Shown: in pieces, positions 22,553 to 32,333 of the stretch
Numbering within the stretch: position 1 is the first letter of the stretch
Layout of the letters: each line of letters opens with the position of its first letter
Assembly (NCBI GenBank): GCA_002311665.1
Contig: DBYX01000010.1
Span: 1-64,000 of the forward strand
DNA length: 64,000 nt
Direction of reading: 5' to 3'
DNA from: Lachnoclostridium sp. UBA1175
Lineage (GTDB): Bacteria > Bacillota > Clostridia > Lachnospirales > Lachnospiraceae
Program-made: the position numbers and the translations under genes
The notes under the pieces: generated by a model
Database searches by the model: none
Told to the model about the DNA's origin: nothing
What the model saw: the letters and a program-made list of their open reading frames with translations, nothing else

Positions 22553-24718
22553 CTAGATCAATTTCTGTCCTGTCAGCTTCTCGTAGCCTTCCAGATAGAT
22601 CGCGATGGTCTTGTCAACCACCTCCTGCGGAAGCGTCCAGTCGTCGTGCGGGTTCGCCTTGAGCCAGTCGCGTGCGAACTGCTTGTCAAACGAAGGCTCT
22701 GCGTGGCCTACCTCGTAGGAAGCGAGCGGCCAGAAGCGGGACGAATCGGGCGTCAGCATCTCGTCGCCGACAACGATCTCGCCGTTCTCGTCAAGACCGA
22801 ACTCGAACTTGGTGTCCGCAATGATAATACCCTTCGTCAGCGCGTAATCGGCGCACTTCTTGTAGATCGCGATCGTGTAGTCGCGAAGCTTCGTCGCGTA
22901 CTCCTCGCCCTTGCCGGGGAAGCGTTTCTCAAGGTACTCGATCGACTGCTCGAACGAGATGTTCTCGTCGTGGTCGCCGATCTCCGCCTTCGTGGAAGGC
23001 GTGTAGATAGGCTCAGGCAGCTTCTGGGACTCCTGCAGACCCTCGGGAAGCTTGATACCGCACACGGTACCGTTTTCCTGATAGCTCTTCCAGCCGGAGC
23101 CGGTGATGTAGCCGCGAACGATGCACTCCACGGGCAGCATCTCAAGTTTCTTCACAAGCATACTGTTGCCGTTGAAGCGGTCCTGGCGGAAATACTCGGG
23201 CATATCGTTCACGTCGACCGAGATCATATGGTTCTTCACTACATCCTTCGTAAAATCAAACCAGAACTTCGACATCTGCGTCAGCACGGTGCCCTTCTTC
23301 GTTACGATATTGTTCAGGATGACATCGAAGCAGCTGATGCGGTCCGTAGCGACGAGGATCATGTTCTCGCCGATGTCATAAATCTCTCTGACCTTGCCTT
23401 CCTTAACGGGACGATACTCTTTCACAGTCTTGGCTCCTTTCGGATCTCTCTCGATATATGCGTCACGCTCCGGTCCGACCGAAACGTACTGAATGAAGCA
23501 ACCGATCTCCTTCTCGATGTACTCAACGTACTTCTGCGCGTTGACCGGAAGGTCCTCCCAGCGGCGAACACCGCTGATGTCGCACTGCCAGCCGTCCATA
23601 TACTCGATGACCGGCTTGCAGGACTCAAGCGCTGCCGGGAACGGAAAATCGTCGATGATCTCGCCGTTTAGCTCGTAGTGCGCACAGATCGGGATGCGCT
23701 CCATATAGCTCATAACATCCATCTTGGTGAGTGCGATGGCCGTTGCGCCCTGGCACTCCACACCGTAGCGCGTCGCTACGATATCGATCGGTCCGACTCT
23801 TCTCGGACGGCCGGTCTTCGCACCGTACTCGCCGCCTGCCTCGCGAAGCTTCTCCGCTTCCTCGCCGAACCACTCGCACACGAACGGTCCCTCACCGACG
23901 CAGGTGGAATATGCCTTCACGACACCGACAACCTCATCGATTTTCGCCGACGGAAGTCCGGAACCGACCGGCGCATACGCGGCGATCGCGTTCGAGGATG
24001 TCGTGTACGGATAGATGCCGTAGTCAAGATCGCGAAGCGAACCGAGCTGTGCCTCAAAGAGGATGCTCTTGCCTTCCTTCACGGCCTTCTTCAGCACCTT
24101 GCCCGTGTCGCAGATGAACGGACGGAATTTGGCGCCGTAATCCTCGAACCAGGCCTTCAGCGACTCATAGCTGACCGGCTCCGCACCGTACACGCCGGTG
24201 AGCGTCAGATTCTTCCAGGTCAGCAGATCCCTGATGTGCTCGTCGAGCTTCTCGGGGTAGAACAACTCACCCGCAAGAATCGTCTTCTTCTGATATTTAT
24301 CCGAATAGAAAGGCGCGATGCCCTGTTTCGTCGAGCCGTACTTCTTGTCGGCAAGACGCGCTTCCTCAAGTCCGTCGAGAAGGCGATGCCACGGCAGAAC
24401 CAGTGAGGCACGCTCACTGATCTTCAGATTCTCGGGACTGATCGAAACGCCCTGCCCGATCACCGTCTGCATCTCCGAATACAGATTCTCGAGATCCAGC
24501 GCCACACCGTTTCCGAGGATGTTCACGACACCCTTGCGGAAAATGCCCGAGGGAAGCAGATGAAGAGCGAATTTGCCGTACTCGTTGACCACGGTGTGAC
24601 CGGCATTGCCGCCGCCCTGATAGCGGATCACGTAGTCAAAGCGCTCGGTCAGAAGGTCGACCATACGGCCCTTGCCTTCATCGCCCCAGTTGATACCTAC
24701 AATCGCGCAATTACTCAT
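22553..24718 (-). CDS. purA-purC: Bifunctional adenylosuccinate synthetase - SAICAR synthase fusion
   Basis: A single 721-residue frame begins at the ATG at 24718 (AGAGGTTG upstream). Residues 1 to about 420 are adenylosuccinate synthetase: the GTP/IMP loop WGDEGKGRMVDLL, GGGNAGHTVV, YPYTTSSNAIAAYAPVGSG and KTGRPRRVGPID. After a short linker (about 421-434) residues 435-721 are SAICAR synthase: VKEGKVREIYD, ATDRISCFDVI, IVRGYITGSGWKSY, IADTKFEFGLD and DEMLTPDSSRFWP. There is no stop and no Met near the junction (about 23430), so the two enzymes are made as one chain. PurC makes SAICAR from CAIR and aspartate; PurA joins aspartate to IMP. In PurA the usual FEGAQG loop reads FEAQLG. Confidence 0.92.
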   Translation of the reverse strand: MSNCAIVGINWGDEGKGRMVDLLTERFDYVIRYQGGGNAGHTVVNEYGKFALHLLPSGIFRKGVVNILGNGVALDLENLYSEMQTVIGQGVSISPENLKISERASLVLPWHRLLDGLEEARLADKKYGSTKQGIAPFYSDKYQKKTILAGELFYPEKLDEHIRDLLTWKNLTLTGVYGAEPVSYESLKAWFEDYGAKFRPFICDTGKVLKKAVKEGKSILFEAQLGSLRDLDYGIYPYTTSSNAIAAYAPVGSGLPSAKIDEVVGVVKAYSTCVGEGPFVCEWFGEEAEKLREAGGEYGAKTGRPRRVGPIDIVATRYGVECQGATAIALTKMDVMSYMERIPICAHYELNGEIIDDFPFPAALESCKPVIEYMDGWQCDISGVRRWEDLPVNAQKYVEYIEKEIGCFIQYVSVGPERDAYIERDPKGAKTVKEYRPVKEGKVREIYDIGENMILVATDRISCFDVILNNIVTKKGTVLTQMSKFWFDFTKDVVKNHMISVDVNDMPEYFRQDRFNGNSMLVKKLEMLPVECIVRGYITGSGWKSYQENGTVCGIKLPEGLQESQKLPEPIYTPSTKAEIGDHDENISFEQSIEYLEKRFPGKGEEYATKLRDYTIAIYKKCADYALTKGIIIADTKFEFGLDENGEIVVGDEMLTPDSSRFWPLASYEVGHAEPSFDKQFARDWLKANPHDDWTLPQEVVDKTIAIYLEGYEKLTGQKLI

Positions 24719-24759
24719 AAAATCAACCTCTCTTTGGTTGGAATAAAAACCCACGATAT

Positions 24760-24788
24760 AATATACAAATTTTCCCGTGAGATTACAA
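24760..24788 (-). promoter_or_regulatory. Promoter of purA-purC
   Basis: On the minus strand TTGTAA, 17 bases and TATATT face the fusion gene, giving a leader of about 35 bases. No purine riboswitch fold was recognised in this short leader. Confidence 0.65.
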
Positions 24789-24830
24789 CAAAAAACTGAC
24801 CCGAAAAAGAATTTTCTTCGAAATAAATAA

Positions 24831-24853
24831 GTCGGCGGCCAAAAGACCGCCGA
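24831..24853 (-). terminator. Terminator of the lipase operon
   Basis: On the minus strand CGGCGGTC and GGCCGCCG pair around TTTT (with one G-T pair), followed by ACTTATTTATTTC. It lies about 50 bases after the stop of the 24901 gene. Confidence 0.75.
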
Positions 24854-24900
24854 AATATGTAAAACCATACAAATGAACAACGCCTGCGACCGCTTCCGGA

Positions 24901-27900
24901 TCAGGCATCAACCTGTTGCGCGTCGCCCGCGACCTTACCGCGCGTCACCCGCGCTGTTACATAAACAACAAGTGCAACGAACCCCGCGCCGAGAAGGATC
25001 ATCAGCGCAAGCTGCCACCACGTTGTATTCGAGGCTGTTTCTCTGGCGACGGCATCCCCGTCGTCCTCTTCCTCACCGATCACATCACGATTCTCCGGAT
25101 CCTCCCCGGAGCCCTGTCCTTCACCGGAGGGTGCAGCTGTCAGAGTCGCAGAAGGCTCCTCGGGAGCTACTGTCGGCGTCACCTGCGGAGTCACCGGGAT
25201 AACCGTCGGCTCCGGCTCCTTCGGGATTACTTCCTCCCTGCCGTCCGCAAGGATCTCCGCCTGCTCTCCGTCGCTGGTAACGGAGCGGAATTTCACATTT
25301 TCCGACGAAAGGTCCGCGGGGATCGAAGTCTCCATAACCTTTCCGTTCTCCAGCGTGACGTTGACATACATCACATCGTCCGTTCTGTCAGCATCCAGAT
25401 TCTGCACCAGGTACTCCATTTTCCCACTGCCCGTGGCCTTGATGACAACGTCATACTCAATATCCGCAGGAAGTACAATCGTTTTCTCATCGTTGTTCAC
25501 GCACGCGGTCACGTCTCCGCTCGCCGAGACAACTCTGTCGTCAACGATCCTGCATATACACTCGCCGTCGCGGTATATCTCCACGTCAACCGGGCAGCAG
25601 ATCACCACTCGGACCTTGTTTCCGTTGCTCATCAGATCCCCAAGCAGGTAGTTTTTGATCGCCTGCAGATATCCTCCCATCACATGCGTCGGAGTCTTGC
25701 AGGGTTCCGGAACATACATGCTCAGCGCACTCCGGAAGAAGTAGTACTGTCCGAACAGACCGTACAATCCGGTCTTCATCTTCAGGCCTCTCTGCAACTC
25801 GGCAACATCCCACATGATGCTCTCGGGAACCAGCGGGCTGTACGTGTCCATAAGGTTGTAAATGTTAATGATGTTCTCGCATCCGTTCGACAACGGGAAT
25901 GTGGCACCGGCCTGTGCGAGTTTCTCGGTGTCAAGGTAGTTGAACGCACCGAATGTATACGCATATATGTCATCCACACTCAGACCGTCGCCGAGAGCTG
26001 TGTCCACCTTCTGCAGGTTCATCGTGAGGTTGGCCGCCAGCAGATTGGCTGCTGCGCCGCCCAGATCGTGTCCGGTGATGAGGATTTTCATCGGCAACTC
26101 GGCGTATTCCCCGTGTGCCTCGTTGTACTCCATCATCCCGCGCAAAATCTCCGTGTAAAACTCCGTCACGAGATTCAATGCCTTTGCGCTCTCCATAAAC
26201 TCGAGCGGCTCAACGAGCAGTTTTCTTTTCTCGATATATGTCTGCAGCCCTCGCATTGTGACCATCATGACGAAAGTATCCTCGTCGTTGATCTTCATCT
26301 TCCTACCCGCAATGGAGTATGCCAGGTCGCCGTCATAGTTTTTCAGAAGAATATCTTCCTCCGCGACCCCCAGGTCCAAATAAGCCTGCCTGAGATAGAC
26401 CGGGTCGTAAGCCGCCGCACTCAGTGCGCCGCAGAGCATCGCAAGATTGTAGTTCGCGGACTCCTTGTCCACAATATCCGAGCGGAACAATTCCGTCGAC
26501 GGGATCTCAAACAACGCGGGTCCCCACAGGACTTCCTCATAACGGCCGCCCTTTCCGAGACTTCCGCCGCTTAGGTCCACATTGTCCGGGGTTTTGTACT
26601 CCTTCTCCGTGTCCTCATAGAAGAACACTTTAACCTTGGAACTGCCGGTGATGTCCTCCTGCAATTCCCCGAAGTAGAACTCCAACTGATTGACATCCGT
26701 CACCGGGAAAAATGTCTCTGCCGAGGACGCCAGATCTCCTGCCAGTATTCTGAAAAACTTGGCGATGTCTCCGATACTGCTGCCTCTTGGTATCTTCGCC
26801 TCGATGGGATCAAACAGGCCGATCACATACACATTGGTTCCGAGCGCTTTAATCTTGTTCACACTCTCGATCGCGGAGTTCGCATAAGCATATATTCTGA
26901 TCTTGGTCGCCTCATTTTCCCAGTTGGAGCCGGTAGTGCTCTCGTCGTATTCTCCCTCGTAGTTGTGTTCGCCGCAGTTGGTCAGACCGGTCGTACACAT
27001 CAGAAGGTTTTTGATCGCATTTTCATCGTTGATCTTACTGAGAAGTCCGTACGCACACTCCAGGCCCGCATGAATACTTCTGTCAGCTTCCGCATCGTAC
27101 TCGATGTCGCTGATCGCTCTCTTCAGTGCCTCAAAATCCCGCGTAAAATCTGAGACGACGTATCCCTCTTCACTGTAAGCAACAACGGCGATATAGTTCC
27201 TTCCGACCGACCGGGAGGCATCGCTGAGAAGCTTCTGCGCCGCCGCTTTCACCAGTTCGATCGAACTGTCCGATGTATACTCATAACCTAACATATTCAG
27301 CCAGCTCGGCGGTTGTATGAATTTAGCCTGCCCGGACACATCGAGCAGAAGCACGGTATAGTGCGCTGCACCGTCCCCTTCCCCGCCGGGATCCTCGTCC
27401 TTCTTACTGTGCGCTATATAATCCCGATCGTACAATCCGCCCATCTGTAGGATATATATAAAATCGCCCAGCATATAATGGTGCCCGTCCCACGATTTTC
27501 CCTGCTCGGTACTGTAATCACACCCCCGATAGGACGGATACAACGTGTGGAATATGCGGTTGCTGAGGTCCTTCACGTTAAACTTCTTATCATGACCGTA
27601 TGTCGCCGCAGTAAAAAAGTACGGGGTTGCATAGGTGATAAAATCGTCCTCATCCTTGAAGTTGTACGCATTGGACATTCCCTCCACATCAATCCCGGGG
27701 AGATTGATACAGGCGGGAGGAGCCTCGAAGGTGTAGGTGTAAATTTTGTTTTTGTCGTTGTGCACCAGCCCCAGCAACACATCATCTACCGACATTATGT
27801 TGGCTACCGCCGCGCCGAGACTGTGGCCGGTGAGAACGAAATAATTGTCCTCCCCCTCCAACTGTTCCAACGATTTTCCCGTAAAGGCAATGATCGCGCC

Positions 27901-28455
27901 TTTCATCTCAGAGATAACCGCATCCCTGCTGTGGCCGAACATTTCTCCCATCCAACTGTCGAAAAAATCGGTTTCATTATCCGGGCCGGTCGATGTCCCC
28001 TTGACAACCACCGCGAAAACATTTTTCACATTTCCGCTTTCATCGACGATCCTTTTGTATGCCATCGTGGCGCCGGGGCAGGCCATCGCAGGGGTCTCAC
28101 ACAACACCCGGACCTCATCATACCCAAGCATTAAAAAGGTCTCTTTCTCTCTGCGATCGTAAATCTGCTTTGAAAGCACCGCCGTATTGATCGCCAGCTC
28201 CCAGTTCAGTTCGGACGAGGCCTGCTCGATAAAATTAAACCCGGGATAGACAACGATCTTCGCGGAACCGAAACGGTCTATCGTTATTTCGGCGTAATCT
28301 TTATCCGCCCAGTAACTGAACGCATTATTGTCCCTGTGAGCCGGTTGTTCATCCTCAGGCAGCTGCTTGCCATACGCCGCACCGGTAAACGGTCCGGCCG
28401 ACATCAGCAACAACCCAAAACATAAAAGAATTGATATGATTCTTCGAATTCTCAT
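24901..28455 (-). CDS. Secreted lipase-VWA-pseudolipase protein with C-terminal membrane anchor
   Basis: The product is about 1184 residues from MRIRRIISILLCFGLLLMSA, with GGAGGAAGAAG before the ATG. A signal peptide is followed by a class 3 (fungal type) lipase fold with nucleophile elbow LTGHSLGAAVAN (Ser about 212). A VWA-like domain covers about residues 365-600, whose metal site reads LLLDVSGQA and lacks the second Ser of DxSxS. A second lipase-fold domain has LITGHDLGGAAANLL, Asp replacing the catalytic Ser (about 797), while a later Asp and His are still visible. A Pro/Thr-rich stalk (TVIPVTPQVTPTVAPEEP) and one membrane span close the protein. It probably acts outside the cell. It is the second gene after another lipase protein. 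Confidence 0.8.
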   Translation of the reverse strand: MRIRRIISILLCFGLLLMSAGPFTGAAYGKQLPEDEQPAHRDNNAFSYWADKDYAEITIDRFGSAKIVVYPGFNFIEQASSELNWELAINTAVLSKQIYDRREKETFLMLGYDEVRVLCETPAMACPGATMAYKRIVDESGNVKNVFAVVVKGTSTGPDNETDFFDSWMGEMFGHSRDAVISEMKGAIIAFTGKSLEQLEGEDNYFVLTGHSLGAAVANIMSVDDVLLGLVHNDKNKIYTYTFEAPPACINLPGIDVEGMSNAYNFKDEDDFITYATPYFFTAATYGHDKKFNVKDLSNRIFHTLYPSYRGCDYSTEQGKSWDGHHYMLGDFIYILQMGGLYDRDYIAHSKKDEDPGGEGDGAAHYTVLLLDVSGQAKFIQPPSWLNMLGYEYTSDSSIELVKAAAQKLLSDASRSVGRNYIAVVAYSEEGYVVSDFTRDFEALKRAISDIEYDAEADRSIHAGLECAYGLLSKINDENAIKNLLMCTTGLTNCGEHNYEGEYDESTTGSNWENEATKIRIYAYANSAIESVNKIKALGTNVYVIGLFDPIEAKIPRGSSIGDIAKFFRILAGDLASSAETFFPVTDVNQLEFYFGELQEDITGSSKVKVFFYEDTEKEYKTPDNVDLSGGSLGKGGRYEEVLWGPALFEIPSTELFRSDIVDKESANYNLAMLCGALSAAAYDPVYLRQAYLDLGVAEEDILLKNYDGDLAYSIAGRKMKINDEDTFVMMVTMRGLQTYIEKRKLLVEPLEFMESAKALNLVTEFYTEILRGMMEYNEAHGEYAELPMKILITGHDLGGAAANLLAANLTMNLQKVDTALGDGLSVDDIYAYTFGAFNYLDTEKLAQAGATFPLSNGCENIINIYNLMDTYSPLVPESIMWDVAELQRGLKMKTGLYGLFGQYYFFRSALSMYVPEPCKTPTHVMGGYLQAIKNYLLGDLMSNGNKVRVVICCPVDVEIYRDGECICRIVDDRVVSASGDVTACVNNDEKTIVLPADIEYDVVIKATGSGKMEYLVQNLDADRTDDVMYVNVTLENGKVMETSIPADLSSENVKFRSVTSDGEQAEILADGREEVIPKEPEPTVIPVTPQVTPTVAPEEPSATLTAAPSGEGQGSGEDPENRDVIGEEEDDGDAVARETASNTTWWQLALMILLGAGFVALVVYVTARVTRGKVAGDAQQVDA

Positions 28456-28524
28456 CTTCTTCCTCCAAACATCCGGAACACAGCGAAGCAACCACTCCTC
28501 GGGACTCAGGCCATTCTTCTGCAA

Positions 28525-31500
28525 CTATTGCTTCATCTCCATCAGAAGCCCCTCGATGTAACTGTACGAATGATGTGCATCCAGGTTCCCCGTGTAAGGG
28601 ATATACCTGTCATTTCCGTAGCGACTCCACACCGTCGGAAAATCACCTGTGGCATCTCCGGGATATGTTGACCCCCAAAAATCATCGGAAATCACAATGT
28701 TCCAAATGTTGTCACATCCGTCAATCGCATACCCCTCAAAGAAATGAATTGTTTTGGGCGGAGCCATACAATATCCGTAAACTTTATTTCCATTTGCCTG
28801 TAATCCGTTGAGAACGGTAGCACACAACAGATTTGTAACCGAACCACCGAGACTGTGTCCGGTGACGAAGAAATCGATCATTCCTTCGGCTGCGGCATCA
28901 TTAAGCTCCGGGTGCTTATCGACATAGTATTTCAGTCCCATAGCCACATCCGCTGTTGCAATTGCAAACCCCTTATGCGTGGGAACACCTTGAACAGTGA
29001 ATTCAGTGGCTATTCTTATATCCAAAAGATAATCCCCCACTCTGCTTGTGAACAGGTTTCCCAATGCCTCTCCCAAGCCGACCATCTGCCAAGCTACCAT
29101 AACCGGGAACGGAGTCGACCAGGACAAGTATTTGTAGCTGTCCAATATCTTATTCCAACCCGACCCCATCCCTTCTGTTTTCAGTCCCTCGCTTCCGCGA
29201 ATTGTGATCATCACAAGATACCTGCCGTTAGCCTGTTTCCTGCTTGCGATGGAAAAACCGACATCCTCGTCCTCCGAGTTTATGCCGGGCACATTTTTCT
29301 CATTGTTCTTGTGTCCGGGGTAGCTGAACAGAGAGATCCGTTCCGACTCAAACCCGAGACTGATATAGGCATCATATATGCGCTGGCCTTTACCGCCGTC
29401 TCCCTGATATGCCGCTGAGGAAAGAAGACTGCCCAACAACGCCAGGTCGGCATCATAGGCATCAGGATTGCCTATGAAGGATATATCGGAAAAACGCACC
29501 TCCGTCTCGTTTCCTTCGGGTTTAACCTTCTTATAGCCATTCGGAGTATCTTTTTCTCCCTGATTGACTATACCGCCGCATCTCAGATTATTCCAATCCG
29601 TTCTGTTGAAGTTGAAGCATTCATTCACGATTTTCCCGTCAAAGATAAGGAACACAAGATCAACCGGTAACACGTTCTTTCCGCTGATCAGGTCATATCC
29701 TCTCCAGAAATTGAATTCCTCGGGACATTCATACCCATATTGACTCATCACTTCATTGATCGTCGCTCTGTCGGTTCCGGCCAAAATCAAAACCATATTC
29801 GACTGTTTCGGGATCTCTGCCTCACGCCACTGATTCCGCACAAGCGCGGTACAACACGAACCATCCGAGAATGTATAAACATACTCAAAATCGTCCTCTC
29901 TGGCATTCTCCCACGACTGACGGAAGCTGATCTGATATACCGTATCTTTCAACTGACTGTACTCACCGATCGTATTTTTCAAAATCTTAAAGCCGTCCAC
30001 AACATAACAATCATAATTATACCCATGCTTTTCGTCACAGACTCCCCACTCACGCTGCTCATTATTCACAAACTTGATCTTGATCTCATCGCCTTCCACC
30101 AGGATCCCGTCAATCCAGAGTTTCGTCTGCTTGCCGTCTATATACTCGCTCTCATACTCCGCATAGTCTCCTTTTTTGATCACCTGTTCCGCCGCACCTC
30201 CGTGCGCGATGCGATACACCATTGAATTCGCGTCTCCGCTCCGGAAGTTTTCCCTGCACAGTTCCATCGGAAGATATCCGTCAAAGCGCCAAGCTCCTCC
30301 TTCCTTTCGGTAGTGAATCTCCATCACATAGGTGCCCGTCTTCCATTCATATCCATCCGTCATCACGCCCTCGACATATATCGAATAGTCGGAATCGGAA
30401 TTCCTGCGGATCCGATAATAAGCTGCTGTCCCCCGCAGATAATACAGCGAGTAAGGATCATATATGAATTCCGTGTAGAAGGGATCCTTATCCGCCTTAC
30501 TGAGAAGTTTGTCCACTGTTGCCGACGTATAATACTCACTCAGATAGCTCCGTGAACCGTTCGGCACGGAAACTTTGTCATAGCACACTTCCACAAATCT
30601 CTTCTGTGCTTCCCATAATTCGGAAACGATCTCCGCCTCGGACGGGCCGTTCCCGTCGCGCTTCCGCTGATGAGAAACTACGGGACCGTCGGAATTCGCA
30701 AGTTGATTTGCGAGATACTTCGCATCTTCGTACGACATTTTGCCGAACTCACCGATCTGCACATTTGTCTTGCGATCTCTCAGAATATCACCCTCAAACT
30801 CCACCTTCGAATAGCACACAATCGAGCCTACCTGAAATGCAATAAAATAACCATCCCGGGAAAAGTACGCCACCAACGGCAACTCCTCTTCGTCCGCCGA
30901 ACCGGATCCGGAATGCCCGTTCGCTGTGTCATTTTCCGCGTATGAACTGTCGGAATCTTTGAGATTATACCGGTAGGCCTCCGCCGTCACTTCCTGCCCG
31001 TCCAGCGTTTCGGCATACGTCTTCACAAGCTCAAGCGTGCCCTCGCCCGACCGCAGGAAACTCAGGATGTCCGCGAAAACGCCGCCGGTCTCGACCTTGT
31101 TGTCACCCATCGTCACGGCAAGTTTGTCTTCGATCAGGTACAGTACATTGTCCGCCACGTCGTACAGGTAGGACTCGTCGGCAAGCGTCTCCCCGGTGGA
31201 CAGACTGCCGGTGTTCCTGCAGTACCACTCCTTCCCGGATTGGCCGCACTCCTGCGTGACGGTGACCTGCTCGCCCTCGCCGATGTCATACGTGTAGTGT
31301 GCGGTCACCGCATACTGCTCGCTCTCGAGCATCAACTGCATCATTCCTGCAAAGCGGCCCTGTCCGGCCTCCGCGACGCCCTGCATCGCGTTGCCCGTCG
31401 GCGTGGGATTCTTCGGCTCCTGCTCCGGCGTTACGGACTCGTTCTTGCCGCCCTGTCTCGAGCTCCTGCGCTTCGAAACGTTGGAATCGCTTCGGTTGAC

Positions 31501-31584
31501 CACAAGAACAATGACGACTGCCGCTATTGCCGTCGCGAGCAAACCGCTCAGTATGCAGATGAAGATTCTCTTAGCCTTACTCAT
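28525..31584 (-). CDS. Large membrane-anchored protein with C-terminal class 3 lipase domain
   Basis: The 1019-residue protein has a short cytoplasmic start and one membrane span (residues 7-29), then a Ser/Pro/Thr-rich linker. A long extracellular region of about 600 residues has no recognised family. From about residue 690 there is a lipase fold: YLVMITIRGSEG, the elbow FFVTGHSLGGSVTN (Ser about 911) and AHHSYSYIEGLL with the probable catalytic His. GGAGG lies about 12 bases before the ATG. It is followed 69 bases later by a second lipase-fold gene, so the pair probably forms an operon. The substrate (lipid or ester) is unknown. Confidence 0.75.
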   Translation of the reverse strand: MSKAKRIFICILSGLLATAIAAVVIVLVVNRSDSNVSKRRSSRQGGKNESVTPEQEPKNPTPTGNAMQGVAEAGQGRFAGMMQLMLESEQYAVTAHYTYDIGEGEQVTVTQECGQSGKEWYCRNTGSLSTGETLADESYLYDVADNVLYLIEDKLAVTMGDNKVETGGVFADILSFLRSGEGTLELVKTYAETLDGQEVTAEAYRYNLKDSDSSYAENDTANGHSGSGSADEEELPLVAYFSRDGYFIAFQVGSIVCYSKVEFEGDILRDRKTNVQIGEFGKMSYEDAKYLANQLANSDGPVVSHQRKRDGNGPSEAEIVSELWEAQKRFVEVCYDKVSVPNGSRSYLSEYYTSATVDKLLSKADKDPFYTEFIYDPYSLYYLRGTAAYYRIRRNSDSDYSIYVEGVMTDGYEWKTGTYVMEIHYRKEGGAWRFDGYLPMELCRENFRSGDANSMVYRIAHGGAAEQVIKKGDYAEYESEYIDGKQTKLWIDGILVEGDEIKIKFVNNEQREWGVCDEKHGYNYDCYVVDGFKILKNTIGEYSQLKDTVYQISFRQSWENAREDDFEYVYTFSDGSCCTALVRNQWREAEIPKQSNMVLILAGTDRATINEVMSQYGYECPEEFNFWRGYDLISGKNVLPVDLVFLIFDGKIVNECFNFNRTDWNNLRCGGIVNQGEKDTPNGYKKVKPEGNETEVRFSDISFIGNPDAYDADLALLGSLLSSAAYQGDGGKGQRIYDAYISLGFESERISLFSYPGHKNNEKNVPGINSEDEDVGFSIASRKQANGRYLVMITIRGSEGLKTEGMGSGWNKILDSYKYLSWSTPFPVMVAWQMVGLGEALGNLFTSRVGDYLLDIRIATEFTVQGVPTHKGFAIATADVAMGLKYYVDKHPELNDAAAEGMIDFFVTGHSLGGSVTNLLCATVLNGLQANGNKVYGYCMAPPKTIHFFEGYAIDGCDNIWNIVISDDFWGSTYPGDATGDFPTVWSRYGNDRYIPYTGNLDAHHSYSYIEGLLMEMKQ

Positions 31585-31928
31585 ATGCTGCGTCGCCTCC
31601 GTTTATTCCGAACCGTCAGCCGGATCATTTTTCCGGAAAATAAAACAGTTCCACTAACTATAATAAACGGCAAACGGCACCTCAATTTCAAGAGATTTCT
31701 GCAGCAAATAAGGCTTTCTTTGTCCTCGTCGCACAGCGACTTCCGGCGTGTCGTGTCATGCGTCACATAACACATTTTTTTGCTGCTTCGAAAGCGCTCC
31801 GTTGTGAACGGGTCGAAGTACTCCTTCAATGACATCCGATCACACTTGTCTTCATCTTTCGGTTGTTTTTCCGTCTCAACTTCGCTAAAATTGTACTGAT
31901 CACGAACATAAGAAAGGGGGCGGGATCT
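31585..31928. other. Divergent intergenic region without a supported gene
   Basis: These 344 bases separate the leftward lipase operon from a rightward membrane operon and must hold both promoters. TATTATAG around 31660 (minus strand) is a possible -10 for the lipase operon, with no good -35. CCGGATCATTTTTCCGG at 31620-31636 is a small inverted repeat. A frame on the minus strand through here has no homology-like features and was not accepted. Confidence 0.5.
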
Positions 31929-32315
31929 TTGCCGGATCATCTGTTTGACAGCGAAGTGTTTCAATCGTATATTGCCATGATCGCCGGAAGCCTGGTGCTG
32001 GTTTACCTCGTTGAGATCACGCTCGCCTTTGTGTTCGGCGCGAGGAAACGCAGGGACATCGAGACCGTTTTTATCGCCAACAGCGTGTCCAACCCCATTG
32101 TTGTGACGATCGCTTTTCTCATGTTGCATTTCGGTGTCTCCTATGCGATAATGAACTTTACAATAATTGTGATGGAGGTATGTGTGGTCCTCTGCGAGGG
32201 GGCTGTCTACCGACATTTTCTCTCGGGCGGGAAGATGAACACGTTCGTCCTCTCTCTCATACTGAACGCTGCCTCCTTCGGCATCGGGATCCTCCTGGAT
32301 CTTCTGAACCTATGA
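31929..32315 (+). CDS. Small integral membrane protein, first gene of an MFS operon
   Basis: The predicted product has 129 codons, starting at a TTG (residues LPDHLFDSEVFQSY) because AAGGGGGCGGG stands directly upstream; a longer frame from 31863 has no ribosome binding site. It has three or four membrane spans with a basic cytoplasmic loop (GARKRRD) between the first two. No family is recognised. The next gene begins 18 bases later. Confidence 0.6.
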   Translation: MPDHLFDSEVFQSYIAMIAGSLVLVYLVEITLAFVFGARKRRDIETVFIANSVSNPIVVTIAFLMLHFGVSYAIMNFTIIVMEVCVVLCEGAVYRHFLSGGKMNTFVLSLILNAASFGIGILLDLLNL

Positions 32316-32333
32316 TTATTTCGGAGTAACAGA

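Noticed and set aside
24719..24759. Purine riboswitch ahead of purA-purC
   Set aside because: The leader after the predicted promoter is only about 35 bases, too short for the three-helix purine aptamer.
31581..32216. Minus-strand frame across the divergent intergenic region
   Set aside because: It is rich in charged residues without domains, covers the promoter region and overlaps a plus-strand gene with a good ribosome binding site.
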